Source: Owenia fusiformis (taxonomy: Eukaryota; Annelida; Polychaeta; Sabellida; Oweniidae). From it: a DNA stretch of 64,000 nt. Location of the stretch: positions 4,834,001-4,898,000 of the forward strand of contig CAIIXF020000001.1 of the NCBI GenBank assembly GCA_903813345.2. The letters are read 5' to 3'. This document shows, piece by piece, positions 47,158-59,911 of the stretch (position 1 is its first letter; every line of letters begins with the position of its first letter). The notes below the pieces were generated by a model. The model was not told the origin of the DNA. It saw only the letters and a program-made list of their open reading frames with translations, and searched no databases. The translations under genes were made by a program, and so were the position numbers.

Positions 47158-48523
47158 ACAAGCGAAATGTTGCAAAAGACTAGAACTAAAATTATCCATG
47201 TGTGTATTCTCATAAAAATTATGTTGGATGTTGAATTGGTAAAATACGCTTGTGAAGTTCCAAGTGTTTTGGGCTAGCCTAGAATTCTTACTATTGCTGA
47301 AGTGTTCTGATTTTACCCAATTGAAGAGATTACTTATTTTATTAAATACACCACAAAAAATCACTGATCGTATTTTTGACCATATTTTCATTGAACTTGT
47401 TGTTTTTGTAGAATGATGGCTACTGGTATTGTTTTTATGAAACCACTTATATTTATTTACTAGTCCTATAGGATTGGGGATGAGGTCCAAACGTCGGTCC
47501 ATTTTTAATAGACTAGTTATCCAAAATATGGGCCTAAATCTTATTCTCAATTTTTAAAATATGTTTCATTAAAAGATGATGATTTGGAAAAATTGGCAGT
47601 TTCTTAAAGTGGACCAAGATTTTGAAAATGTATAAATGCTTTCCAGGCAATGATTTTTCAAAAATAAGTTTTGCCGCCCTCATTCTTACCTGATTTCATA
47701 AAGTTCTTCAATAAATTAATGATATAGAACTCCAAAACAAGATTATCATAAAGGGTGGAAGGAAAAAGATGATAAATGCACGATGAAGAATGGAGTTTAT
47801 GACATATATGAGAAGCCTTGACATCCCTATCAATTTAAAGACTAGACAGAATGTCAAGAGGATTACATTGCTGCAATTGAACACTATTTTGATAAAACAT
47901 TTAATGAGTTATAACAGAACATAAACGGTTGAAGAAAAAAGCATTAGACTGATTACTTTCAGTCTATAGAGACATCTACAAATCATTTATTATGTCATAT
48001 GGACCGTGGAGTCGTGGACATAGCTATTGGTTCAAATATTAAAGTCTGTGTACTAGACTCTGCGCGCAGGGTATCTAGCACTATATAACTGCAAAATTTG
48101 GTTTTTATATGTTGGGAAATAAAAAAGTCATAGCATTTTTCATACTAAGTAAGTGGCGATTTTTGGCTCACCCTGCATTTGGTATACTATTACACTCTTT
48201 CCATACCATTTTTATTATTCGAACATAAAACTAGTAAGGTAAGGTCCAAACCAGTGGGACTGGAACATTTCGTATACGATACGGATTTTAACGTATCTTA
48301 TTCGATTATGCTAAATGTTTTAAGCATTACATGTATTTCCTTGGCTGTGTCCGGTTTTGACATTAAAAGTCTCATTAATTTTCAATTAGCACAAAAGGCA
48401 GTAAGTACCCAGTTAATATTTTTTTGCTTCCCACGTGAGACATTCCCAAGATTTGAGGTTCGTCGATTGCTCGTCTCTTTCAGAAATAGAAATTTTCAAG
48501 ATAGAAAATAGATAGATTCAATA
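47158..48523. other. No supportable gene
   Basis: Contains a 142-codon minus ORF (47122-47550) and a 110-codon plus ORF (48179-48511), both without recognisable motifs or codon pattern. I leave them uncalled. Confidence 0.4.
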
Positions 48524-49142
48524 TACAGGGTGTCAAATAAGTCTGTTCTCCCCTTAAATTTTTTATCTTTAGATTTATCATACTTTCCCATATATCATTT
48601 TGAAGCTCATGAAAAAAAAATCAATCATAAACTCCTCCTAATAAAATTGCTACAGTGTTTCTTGTAAGGTTGTAGTTGACCTTTGATTACGTCAAAACAA
48701 GTAAAATTACCAGGTATAGTGAATAAAAAGTGAAAAGTTGATACTGCAGTGACAATGCCAACATTGGGTGATTTCGATGTTTCTCAATATCATTACAGAG
48801 TAAAATGTGTTACATTCAAGGGAGCCTTTGAAGCAGGGGCATCTCTCATCACAAAATAGTTGATAACACCTAAAATTAAACGTTCTATATGATTTATACA
48901 GGATCATATCCTCGTAGAATTGAGGCCCTCCGGGCTGCTGGGGGAGACATACAGACTATTAAAAAAGTGAAATATGGACATCACTAAAAATTCTCTAGAA
49001 ATTTGGAATATAACCAATCACTCTGAAATGTGGTGTGTGATCAGCAAATTAAATTCCCTTTAAGATGATATATACCAACCCTATGTTATCTCTGACTTAA
49101 AAAAAGTTAAGGGGGGAGAACAGACTTATTTGACGCCCTGTA
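48524..49142. mobile_element. MITE with TIR CAGGGTGTCAAATAAGTC, TA-flanked
   Basis: Left TA-CAGGGTGTCAAATAAGTCTG and right CAGACTTATTTGACGCCCTG-TA, with TIRs continuing into TTCTCCCCTTAA and its complement. Same family as 6344-6840; about 619 bp and non-coding. Confidence 0.8.
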
Positions 49143-49913
49143 GATTAACAAGATAGAAACAAGGTTTTAAATCCTGCTCCTGTTAAGATCATAAGTTAAA
49201 GATTAAAGTCATCTGCATACCTCATCAAATCATGGCGCGAATTGATCAATGCCCTTTGTGTTGGGGAAACATCATCAACGTAATTTTCCATCTGCCGACC
49301 CCGCTTTTATAATTTCATATCAAAATTAATTAAGATGAGGACACGTTTTATCAATTAAGCAAATAAGAAAACCCGATCCTTTTGATCATTGTGTAATTTT
49401 CGATTCAAAACGTGTCAATTTGGCGTCAATGATACGTCAAATGTTCAATTCTTGATAACAGCTATTTTCAGCCAACATCTTCAAAATTATGAAAATATGA
49501 ATCCACGAACTATTATAATCACATTTTGCTAGGTCTAAAATTTTCGTTAATGTTGAAACTTGAAAGTGGTGCATTTTTCGTAGATTAACATGATATACCC
49601 CTACGTATCAAAATCGTATTGGATTGATGTTGTGACTGATGTTGAATTAATATTGTGTCTGTACATTCTGTTATAGTTTGAAACTTGAGTGAAAAGTCAA
49701 TCTTTTGTAATGTTTGATTCTCCCATATCTGTGAAACCAAAAACAAAATTGTTACACCATTGTTTGTTTATAAACTATATCTAAACAACATCGAGTAGGA
49801 GGCGGTTAATATTGGATACTTTGCAATGTTAACAATCGAATGGTTCCTACAATCAATTGTATGGATCAAAAATACATGCATGTACAGGGTGAAAAAAGGT
49901 AATCCAAAAAACC

Positions 49914-50325
49914 TTAAGGTGCCGTGGTACTTAACAGGAAATGACAAAACAGGAAGTGACAAAACCATGCTGGACTTCAAACATTTTTTGAACCAACCTC
50001 CAGTCAGTTTAGCTAGTTCCACATATCATTTACATGACCAGGATATCAATGTACATGATCAGAATGACCATAAACATGATGAAATTACTTTTTCAGCCCT
50101 CTGAAAATGTGACTGAAATATAGCTAAAAGTAGGAGCTTAGGAAAACTGAACAGAATTTTTTGAAATTTTCAGAAAATGTGCCCAATAAAATGACGTAGA
50201 CCTAATTAGACTGACTGGATGTCAAAACAGAACTCTATTATGTTGGTTCATAAAATGTTTGAAATCCAGCATGGTTTTGTCACTTCCTGTTTTGTCATTT
50301 CCTGTTAAGTACCACGGCACCTTAA
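49914..50325. mobile_element. TTAA-flanked MITE, about 72-bp TIRs
   Basis: Starts TTAA-GGTGCCGTGGTACTTA and ends TAAGTACCACGGCACC-TTAA, with long TIRs containing AGGAAATGACAAAACAGGAA. The left half matches the arm of the palindrome at 35237-36000, but the right half is shortened, so this is a deletion derivative of the same family. Confidence 0.87.
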
Positions 50326-50999
50326 TGACTCATTCAGCTTTGGTTTATAGTCATATTTGGAACAATAAAACCTTGTTCAATGTTCTTTCATTCTACCATG
50401 TTTCATTGGTTTATGCCATCTCATGGCTCACCCTGTACATGAAGGCTATCGGGATATAGTCAGGATCTAAAACCTATTTCATCAAGATATCATAAAGATG
50501 AATTATTAACGTACTATTTATCGGTCCATCCTATACATTTACATGGCGGTCTTATTGGTTCTAAATCATTTCTAGTAACTTTACTCGTCGCCATGATACA
50601 TACCCTGTGCGCATAGTCTAGTAATAAAGGTTATTGTAGTTATTGTTTATATTTTTGTATTTTCATGCTATTAAACAGCAAAATCGTATTTGTAGCCTAA
50701 TATAATTATAAATGAAAATGAAATCCACCTCGATGTGGGAATAATAAAGATACATACATACACACATACATACACCGAGGGGTTGATTGGTTAGGAGACA
50801 TATCCCTCGGATTAAAACCATCGGCAATTATGGTTTGATGACACAGCAGTGATATTATATTTTATGTTTGGACCAAATGATAAATGTATCTGCACAAACC
50901 ATCGGACTTGAAACCACAGTTCTATGAAACAACTTACCTAATTCCTGAATAGTGTCCGCCTGTAATACATGGTCATTTTAAAGTTCTTGAAACAGTAGT
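50326..50999. other. Flank of the neuropeptide gene; (ATAC)n microsatellite
   Basis: The minus-strand 3' UTR of the neuropeptide gene probably begins here. A CATA/CACA microsatellite lies at about 50752-50776, following an AATAAAGAT tail that looks like a retroelement 3' end. Confidence 0.4.
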
Positions 51000-53984
51000 C
51001 TAGCCATGAACTAAACCTCCTCCTATTGTATCGAGCTGACGTTTTTCCTCTTCTAATCCATGAACCAAACCAACACCGATGTTATCTAAACCGTCTCGTT
51101 TACCGTGAACCATTGCTCCACCTAATGAATCAAAGTTTCTCTTTCCGTGTACCATTGCTCCGCCCAATGAGTCAAAGTTTCTCTTTCCATGAACCATTGC
51201 TCCGCCCAAGGAGTCAAAGTTTCTCTTTCCGTGTACCATTGCTCCGCCCAATGAGTCAAAGTTTCTTTTTCCATGAACCATTGCTCCGCCCAGTGAGTCA
51301 AAGTTTCTTTTACCGTGGACCATTGCTCCGCCTAATGAATCAAAGTTTCTTTTTCCATGGACCATTGCTCCGCCCAATGAGTCAAAGTTTCTCTTTCCAT
51401 GAACCATTGCTCCGCCCAAGGAGTCAAAGTTTCTTTTTCCATGAACCATTGCTCCGCCCAATGAGTCAAAGTTTCTTTTTCCATGAACCATTGCTCCGCC
51501 CAATGAGTCAAAGTTTCTTTTACCGTGGACCATTGCTCCGCCTAATGAATCAAAGTTTCTTTTTCCATGGACCATTGCTCCGCCCAAGGAATCAAAGTTT
51601 CTTTTACCATGAACCATTGCTCCGCCTAATGAATCAAAGTTTCTTTTTCCATGGACCATTGCTCCGCCTAAGGAATCAAAGTTTCTTTTCCCATGAACCA
51701 AGGCTCCGCCTAACGAATCAACGTTTCTTTTCCCATGGACCATTGCTCCGCCTAAGGAATCAAAATTTCTTTTCCCGTGCACCATTCCACCGCCAATCGT
51801 ATCTAATTGACGTTTACCATGCACCATTGCACCACCGAGTGAATCAAAATTCTTTTTTTCATACATTTGGCTTTCATCTAAGGAGTCGACTGATCGTTTG
51901 TCTTGTGTCTTTGCATCAAGATAATATCGTAGGGCTTCGAAATCTTCATCTAATCTGTTAACAAGCTCGTCTTTCTAAAGAATAATAAAAATAGTACACG
52001 GTTAATGATTTATTTAAGGTTATCAAGAGCAAGAAGATTTTTGCTTATTTGATTACTTGGATGCCTGTGAAAACACCATACTTTCTTATAAGCTAGGATA
52101 TTCCATTGGAGGGTTCAAAGATTCACAATTCACAATTTCGTTTGTGACTTAAGATTTATGCTTATGTCTTATTCAATATAAATCAAAAACAATTGAAGTG
52201 CGCTTTTATGAGAACTTTATGATCACCCCTCGTATATCCTACAAAATAACTGCGATACAAATGTTTCATTTCTCACCATCTAATTATCTGCGCAAAAATG
52301 GGACACAGTCGGTTTGCATAACTTGTTTTGAAACCGAAATACTGAACATTATATACAGAAATGAGTGGTATCGATATGGAGAACTTTTTGAACACGTTTC
52401 TCTTAAACCAGTCATAAAAAAGCATATAATATTGAGAGGTCTAATAACATGTTGTATATGCTATTTTGTTCCATCAAGGTTCGGAAAGACATTTCATTTC
52501 ATTCTCAATAATTGGTAGAAAGGAGCAAAACAGTTATATAAAATATTTCTGAATAATTTTCGCATTAAATTGTTGTCAATCAGTCAACATTACATAAAAT
52601 ACCGTGTTTATACATCTAATGTTTTCAATGATTGGTTTAAGAGAAAAACGTTGTTGAATTCAGTTCTCCATATCGATCCTTTTATCTTTTAAAAGCCAAA
52701 TAGCTGTGTTGCAGAAAGAAAAAATATTTGTCCTGCTGATCGACTAGACTCTGAATATACGAAGCGCAAATAGACTAGATGCGAGTAGAAGTAATCTTGA
52801 TTTACGCCATTAAATATTCAAAATTCAGTCAAAGCGATGTTATATTTAAAAATCTACATGTAAAGTACATCTAGAAATATGGATTCGAAAATTGTTTATC
52901 AAGTTTGAAAATTTCATTGTTTTTAAAAGTGAAATATCTTTTCTTGTAGTGGTAAGATAACATTTTCATTTACTGGACATATTTTGATTTGCATAACTAT
53001 TAGATACATAAGGGTTATATGAAAATCGAACCACTAAAACAGATGTTATTTAAGTTAAAGGGATTTTTCTACTATACCCGCCATGCTATCTGACCCGAAC
53101 GAGCCACCTGGTGGTGAAACTGGTAACTACCTACTCGCATCTGCGTTATTAAACCAAATTACAATTTAGAAATCTAGACTCACCACCTTATCTTAAATAC
53201 TGTGAAATTACATTGCCTTTACACTACATTTTGTAAGTGTAAGTGTATAATTTTGGATGTTTTAAATTGCCGAGATCCGACAAATATACTCGAGCGAGTC
53301 GGTGCAATTATGTTTTTCATTATATCATTACTTTCAAGAAATAGCTCAGTATATCGTCATGTCATCATTATTTCTTAATGTCGGGGCTGGGTAAATTGTT
53401 CCAAACTCTAAAACCAAGAATTACGAATAAATATATAGATATCTCAAGCGTGTCTGGACATTGAAATAACTAGAACTCACCACAGCATTTAAGTGAATTT
53501 AGTTTACCAAAACGTTAAACGTAAAGTTGAATTCATTAGGATTGATGTGTAGTGTACATGTAGAACAAATATTTAAAAATGATAAAAAAAACATTTTTGT
53601 TTTTAAGATACTGGATCATTTTGTATCCAAAATGATTACTTATCAAAATATGTTGAATGCTATTTATTTTCTTCAAAAAGTTGCCATTAAATATCAATTC
53701 AGTAATAATTTTCGATGATATATGAATTAACTCAACGAACTGAACTCAACGCAACATGAAATATTCAAGCAAATTGGTCTTAACGTTAAGAAATAAAGAA
53801 AAAAGAAAGAACCATTAAATATCTTTAAAAGCAATCTAATCTTTGTAAAACCATATAAATGCATATTAATTTTTGATATTATATGATATTATTATATAAC
53901 AAATTAGCTCACCTGTACAAGAGGAGCGCTAGAACTACATTGTAAAAGACAAAGTAGAACGCTTCCAGTGATAAAGTTTGTCAT
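51000..53984 (-). CDS. Neuropeptide precursor, about 20 amidated NFDSLGGAMVH-type peptides
   Basis: Secreted prepropeptide. Exon 1 is 53913-53984 (24 codons; hydrophobic signal peptide MTNFITGSVLLCLLQCSSSA). Exon 2 is 51000-51974 (acceptor TTCTTTAG, TAG stop), joined in phase 0 for 348 residues. After a short acidic spacer come 18 units of 14 residues: 16 NFDSLGGAMVHGKR, one QLDTIGGGMVHGKR and one NVDSLGGALVHGKR. GLDNIGVGLVHG (followed by LEEEKR) and a terminal QLDTIGGGLVHG follow. G-KR means dibasic cleavage and C-terminal amidation (-VH-amide); the QLD forms may be pyroglutamylated. A degenerate first unit (SVDSLDESQMYEKK) lacks the amidation Gly. The [NQ]-[FL]-D-[ST]-[LI]-G-G core recalls orcokinin/orcokinin-B and pedal-peptide families, but that assignment is tentative. 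The plus-strand ORF here is a shadow. Confidence 0.93.
52366..52679. mobile_element. MITE with TIR GGTATCGATATGG (neuropeptide intron)
   Basis: The ends GGTATCGATATGGAGAACT and CAGTTCTCCATATCGATCC are complementary, with arms continuing through GTTTCTCTTAAACCA. It is a shortened relative of 57961-58682, inside the single intron of the neuropeptide gene. Confidence 0.75.
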
Positions 53985-54083
53985 ATTGACTATTAGTTCC
54001 TAATTCTATAAGTTATGGCCTAATTTGTTGTTAATCCTCACGGGCCGTTTGCGGAATAGTGGCAGGTAACCATATCCAGTTCA

Positions 54084-54091
54084 TATTTATA
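54084..54091 (-). promoter_or_regulatory. TATA box of the neuropeptide gene
   Basis: The minus strand reads GGCTATAAATATG, a canonical TATA box 100 bases before the start codon. This leaves a 5' UTR of about 70 bases if transcription begins about 30 bases downstream. Confidence 0.7.
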
Positions 54092-55689
54092 GCCTCCTGC
54101 GGTGGTCAGTAAACAATAGAATTCAATTAATCATATATCCTAGATGTTATGTTGAAATAACATATGATTAGCCGGTCTTATTAAATTGGAGGAAATGTTC
54201 AGGAGCGCTATAGCAAATAAACGCTAAGGCTTACAAGGCCCGAGGAAATTGACACTCGGAAACTGATGGTTAACATATTTGCATCCCAAACTATCTGAAT
54301 TTTATAATACCTCTGCCTCTTCGTTTTCTTAAAAAATCAATAGCATTCTAAAGAAAATATAGTAAGACGCAAAGGTGGCCTTTTTGGTTTCTTTGATAAG
54401 ATGTTTATAGATCTTTCTGAGTGACTTTCAGTAATCAAGTGTACTAGGTTCGTGATATCATCTAAGTAATAAAACTGGTTCTGTCCAATGTGGCATAAGA
54501 TTTCGAGTACATTTCCAAGTTAACAGCCTGACCACGTAACGCAGAACAAGATTCTATTACGGTATGTTTACTTTTGTCATAGATCACGACCAAGACGTTT
54601 TGATTTCACAAAATCCAGTATTAGTTTTAATGAAGCCAGACCCATATTGACAGTGTATGACCTGTCACAGGTTTAAGTATATTAAATTCCAATTAACAGG
54701 AATATTATATGTACACCTGTTGTTTATTAGCGTGAGATACAACAATCTGTTGATAAAACAACCTTTGTCCTATGGTAGTACTGTATCTACATCCGATCAT
54801 CAATTATAGAAATGTTTTCTAGAGCTTAACTAATGATGAAATAAGCCTCACTTAGCTCATTAGCGAATATTGATTGATTTGAAAGTTAGTCTTGTTAGCT
54901 TTGTGCAATAGGATGGTAATCCAATAATAGAATGCGTAAAATCTATTTTACAAATTGTCTGAATGTAATTAACAAATTCTCATTTCAAGTGTGAGAATAA
55001 TTTCTATTAACCAGTCATATTCAATAAACATAGACTTATTTTCTTCATTATCATATTCTATTCCCTAGAAAAAATGCCGGAATAATCCTTCAATTTTTTT
55101 TCTTTACCCACAGTATTTTGTCCAACACGTTCTATCATCCCGGCGTAATAACTATTGTAACGGTCTAATCGTAGACGCAAAGATTACATTACATTAGTGC
55201 AGTGAAACTTGACTAATCTGAAAGTCGCTGGGACAAAAATGCGCTCGGATTACATTCTCATCGACAGGTTTTTGCGCCCAAGGAATTCACAATTCTAATG
55301 ATCATGAAATATAAGTATTAGCCTATTCAGACTACAATGCGTTGTATTTTGTTTTGAACTAATGCGATTGTAGTTCCATGAGCAATTACTGTCTGGGTGT
55401 AATTATTCATTAATATTATTTTTCGTGGGTCTTTGTTGTAAAATACATTTTCTGATTCCACCTTCATCAACGCATAATGGCAACATTAGTATACAAACCA
55501 ATTAGCTTTTAATGAGTTTTTGAGACATCATACTTTTCTATTATTACGTCTGGTGTGGTTAGGTAGTCAACCTACAATGTTGCATAACCGTATCTAGCAT
55601 ATCATATTTCAATGTAAGATTGGAAAGCGCTAATGAGTCTCTGATGTGTTGTTGCTCTTTTACAATTGGAAACTGGACGTTACAAAAAA
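54092..55689. other. Upstream region of the neuropeptide gene
   Basis: No gene or clear repeat that I can support. Distal regulatory sites of the neuropeptide gene may be here, but none is recognisable. Confidence 0.4.
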
Positions 55690-55757
55690 AAACAGGAAAT
55701 GACAAAACAGGAAGTGACAAAACCATGCTGGACTTCAAACATTTTTTGAACCAGTTG
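55690..55757. mobile_element. Single-arm remnant of the TTAA-flanked MITE
   Basis: Matches the left TIR of 49914-50325 (AACAGGAAATGACAAAACAG through CTGGACTTCAAACATTTT) with no partner arm, so it is a broken copy. Confidence 0.8.
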
Positions 55758-57182
55758 CCAATTCTAGTAAGGCTTTGCTCTCTTTCCAGTTCCATTGAAA
55801 ACGAACATCATAAAAAGGGAACATCAAATTCTCACATGATTATGGAACAGTGATTCACGTTTGTTTATGTATTTTAAATATAATTGTTCTTGAACTCTCT
55901 TTTAAAAATAGCACAGGTGTGTTATATTGTGGACAAATTAATTCACTCATCTGAACAAAGGTTGTGGCTCTTTCCATGTAAATATATGGGTACTAAGTTA
56001 TTTTTTGTTTTCATCATAATACAATGGTAACGTAGAATCGTAACAAGGATTGTATGATTCATATGTCAAATATATGTATGACATTCGTTTTTATTCTGCC
56101 CATTTCTCACGCCCAACTCCGGTCAAATCATTGCATTGCTCCTAGTTTCATGCTTTGCAAAGGCTCATTATTGATGTAAGGTAGTCAGTAATTGCAACAA
56201 CCTTTATATCATTAATGTTTAGATAACTCAATGACATAGATTGTTTCAGGATTTGAACAATTACAAACTAATCCTGTTGAATGGAATAATTTTCAATTTA
56301 ATAGGGAATTAACAACACATTACAATTACGTTAAGTAAGGTTATACCGGTGGTGAGGGATTGGTGTCTGATGTATAACAGGTTCCCGGGTCCGGGAGAAG
56401 CCCTATGATAAGGATTATTGACGTTAAATCAAGTAAAGATATAGTTGCAGCCTAGCTGAGTAGCTAGTCCCTTTTGCTCGAGCGCCAGACTCTACCGCTA
56501 GACTATAGCTCCCCGGACAAGCGTGCCCAGGGTCGTTACACTTCCATCGAAAAGTTTGACAACCTAAATCCTCCCATACCTTAAATATGTCACATAAAGT
56601 GCATACATGAATATCTGATATTTTCAATGGAAATTACTTGACAATCAACAAATAAGAGTTTAGTTAGTATGGTAACTATGGTAACCAATGTCATGAGTCG
56701 GTGTGGTCAAGTTCAGCTTACGTCTCTTTTAGACGGCTGTGTTTTGAGTATTGATGCCACTAGACCAATTGATTTAATGGACGAGTGAATGTAAGGTAAA
56801 TTCAGATATGTTAGGATGAACATGTAACAAGTACACATCTTCGTCGAACGATGGAAACATGAATTTCTGAATTTCTCATCCTGCAATAAGGTAGTTTCTA
56901 TATAGGCCTAACTGAATTAAGCTGATTTAATAGATGGCACCCTTATGGGTCTTTGTTTTGGATGGGCCACACTGCCATAGACTTCCATGTTATAAAATAG
57001 CAATATTCACATAATTTCATGATTTTCATTTTATATCAAAAAGTGTCGGTTGAATCTGTTTGAAACTCGAATGGCATACTATTGGAGGAAGCTGTTATGT
57101 ACATATAACGAACATTTGATTGTCGAACGAATGATCTAAGGTTTTAAAGTTTAGCATTGCATCAATGGAGATTTGGCCCAAA
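55758..57182. other. No gene; possible tRNA-derived SINE remnant
   Basis: The minus strand at about 56515-56440 reads GGGGAGCTATAGTCTAGCGG then TAGAGTCTGGCGC, resembling a tRNA 5' half with an A-box (TAGTCTAGCGG). A convincing B-box and acceptor stem are missing, so I treat it as a SINE head rather than a tRNA gene. Confidence 0.4.
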
Positions 57183-57920
57183 TTAGAAAAGGAGCACGTG
57201 GGTTATCGCAAACAATTTCAGAAGGTTATATCTTGGATTATGACTATTTTCTGACAATGAAGACAAGTTTATCTTTTAGATCAATTCATTATCTCAAAAA
57301 AAATTATGCACAGTAATAATAAATTCAAACAAACTCGGAGATATTTAACTAGCAATTAATCCATCAACACACTTTTTGACCCCATTTTGAAGATGTTGAC
57401 CCCATTTTCACCAAAAATGCAATCACTTTTTACAATGTTTAATGCATTGCTATTCTTTATTTTGATGTATCAAATAGTTCTTGAAAGAAAAACTTAATTG
57501 CATTAAGATAAGTGTTCCCCATGTTATTTCTCCATTGAAAAATCTCATGCTATCCATTGGTTTCAGTTCATTTTGGTCATCCAAATTGAATATCTTTAAA
57601 GTCCCCGGAGCAATCAAATTTTCCTTTTAGGAAATCGAACATGTCTCAAAGCACATTCTAATTATGCATTCAACAATATAATAATAGGTTGCATTTTTGG
57701 TGAAAATTAGGTCAACATTTTTGAAAAAGTATGTTGATTTGTCCATTGCCCCTTCAATATCACTTAGGTCTGATTAACTGAATTATCATTATATATACTT
57801 TTCTTGAAGATAATGAATGGATCTAAAAGATACACCCATGTTCATAATCAGAAAATATTCATAATTCAAGTTAGAATCGTTTGAAATTGTTTGCGATAAC
57901 CTACGTGCTCCTTTAGAAAA
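57183..57920. mobile_element. hAT-like MITE with 8-bp target duplication TTAGAAAA
   Basis: TTAGAAAA occurs directly at both ends (57183-57190 and 57913-57920). The enclosed element begins GGAGCACGTGGGTTATCGC and ends GCGATAACCTACGTGCTCC. The TIRs extend into CAAACAATTTCA. Length is about 722 bp, non-coding. The 8-bp duplication fits hAT transposition. Confidence 0.85.
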
Positions 57921-57960
57921 GTTGGAAAAAGCCACAACTGCATGTATAAATCAAAGGATA

Positions 57961-58682
57961 GGTATCGATATGGAGAACTGAATTCAACAATGTTTTTCTC
58001 TTAAACCAATCTTTGAAAACATTCTGTAAAAAAAACATGGTATTTTATGTAATGTTGACAACAATTTAATGCGAAAATTATTTAGAAATATTTCATATAA
58101 CTGTTTTTGTTAAGATTTTTTGTTTTTTAGTGCAATTGTTTTTGCTCCTTTCTACCAATTCTTGAGATTGAAATACTAGTATAGTAAGATGTCTTTCCGA
58201 ACCTTGTTGGAACAAGATAGCATATACAACATGTTTTTAGACCTCTCAATATTAAAGCTATACAAAGGATTTTTTGGTTGATTTTAAAAAAGTATTCAAA
58301 AAATTAAAACAAAATCCCCCCAAAATAGATAAAAATCAAGAAAAACCTTTTATTTCATTAACAAGATACTTTTTTAAAATCAACCAAAATTTCCTTTGTA
58401 CAATTACAATATTGAGAGACCTAAACAAACATGTTGTTTATGTCGTTTTGTTCCAATGAGGTTCGGAAAGATGTGTCATTTCACTCACACGATACTAAGA
58501 ACAAAACAAGTGTTTGATGTGTTTTTTAAAACAATATAGATGAAAGTTTGTATATCTATTTCAAATTATATTGTTACCATTCAAAAGATGGCCATTAAAT
58601 TGACAATTTGTAAGATTTTCAGAAATGTTTGATGACTGGTTTAAGAGAAACGTGTGTTCAAAAAGTTCGCCATATCGATACC
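57961..58682. mobile_element. MITE with TIR GGTATCGATATGG
   Basis: The ends GGTATCGATATGGAGAACT and TTCGCCATATCGATACC are complementary. Sub-terminal complements (TCTCTTAAACCA / TGGTTTAAGAGA; TTTGGTTGATTTTAAAA and its complement near the centre) make most of it palindromic. Same family as 52366-52679. Confidence 0.82.
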
Positions 58683-59911
58683 CATTCTTTATTCTTGTAG
58701 AAAACGTTTCATTGAATATATATGCTATTTAGAGTATTAGTAGATACGCGTAATTGGAACATCCTTTGAGTACGAGGGTAAAAAATGACACCATTTTTTG
58801 TTCCAGGGTTTTAAGTACCATGTTGAAAAGTGCTCTCATGAATATGAAAATGAGACTTTTGAAGTGCCACGATTTTTTTGCTCTCTGTTACACTCAGTAA
58901 ACAGGCGAATTCCGTTGAGGTATGAAAGTAATAAACTATGGAACAAATTAAACCAACAGTTCGTGTGCCATTTATTCAATACTCAATTTCTTTTCAAAAA
59001 ACCTCGTAGCAAAGGAGTAGGTGGGTGAATTAGGAAAATATTTACGTGAAGCACCCAGTAGTTTACAATATTGATAACATTTTCCCACAAGGCGAGGCGT
59101 GTCCGATTCCAGCCAATCCGAACACAGTATTTCATATGCAGTGCATTATATAACCAATCACTGCACCCAAAGTCATTCAAATATATGTTTGTTCAGGTGA
59201 CAACATAACTCTACAGATTGAAAGTGATGCTTAACCAACTTGACCCTTGCAAAAAGTTTCATTGAAAATATGTTCTTTTAGTGATTTTGCAATGTGTAAA
59301 AAGAATTTAAGCCCAAGACTTGATTGTGCCTGATTCATTCCACTCAGGCGTTGTTTCCTAAACTTTGCATTCCTGCTGCGGGGTCATGTCAAGATTTGAA
59401 AACGACACCTTCAAGGGAATGATTCAGTCCACATTGTTATTCATTTATTTTAAAGTTTTTGAAGCTCTCGTTCGCTAAATAAGTAGTAATGGTGGAAATA
59501 TATGTAAATATTATAAAAAAGCTAGAAAAGAAAAGAACATTTCAGAGTGCGATAGGATGGTGTAGTTTTCATAATCAATAGCTAGTTTGTGGAACGGTAG
59601 GCTATTATCAAGGAGAATATCACACAGATAATATGCCAATTGCATTGAGTATGTCATTTTTTAATAAAATGAACAAATAAGTGAAAAATAAATCATGAGG
59701 TTTGCTTTGTGCTTTTGACCTCTACTCAATCCAAACTAGTTCTCAAACCGTCCAATACCGTCCTAAAAATCGTAAGATGATTGTTGTAGAGATACAAAGT
59801 CGTCAATTACTAATGTATAAACCTATTTACGAATACATTTATTTACGTATTACAATTTGAAATCGTGTTTTCAAGCCCCTCAGAACTATTTATTTTTGAA
59901 CGTATTTGCAC
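58683..59911. other. No supportable gene
   Basis: One 76-codon plus ORF (58798-59028) without recognisable motifs. No RNA gene or repeat is seen. Confidence 0.4.

Noticed and set aside
47122-47550. 142-codon minus ORF
   Set aside because: No recognisable domain; overlaps the end of an inverted-repeat element; likely chance in AT-rich DNA.
51026-51961. 311-codon plus-strand ORF over the neuropeptide exon
   Set aside because: It is the complement of the 42-bp repeat array; the minus strand has signal peptide, splice sites, dibasic sites and a TATA box.
56440-56520. tRNA gene on the minus strand
   Set aside because: An A-box-like segment is present but no B-box or pairing acceptor stem; more likely a SINE remnant.
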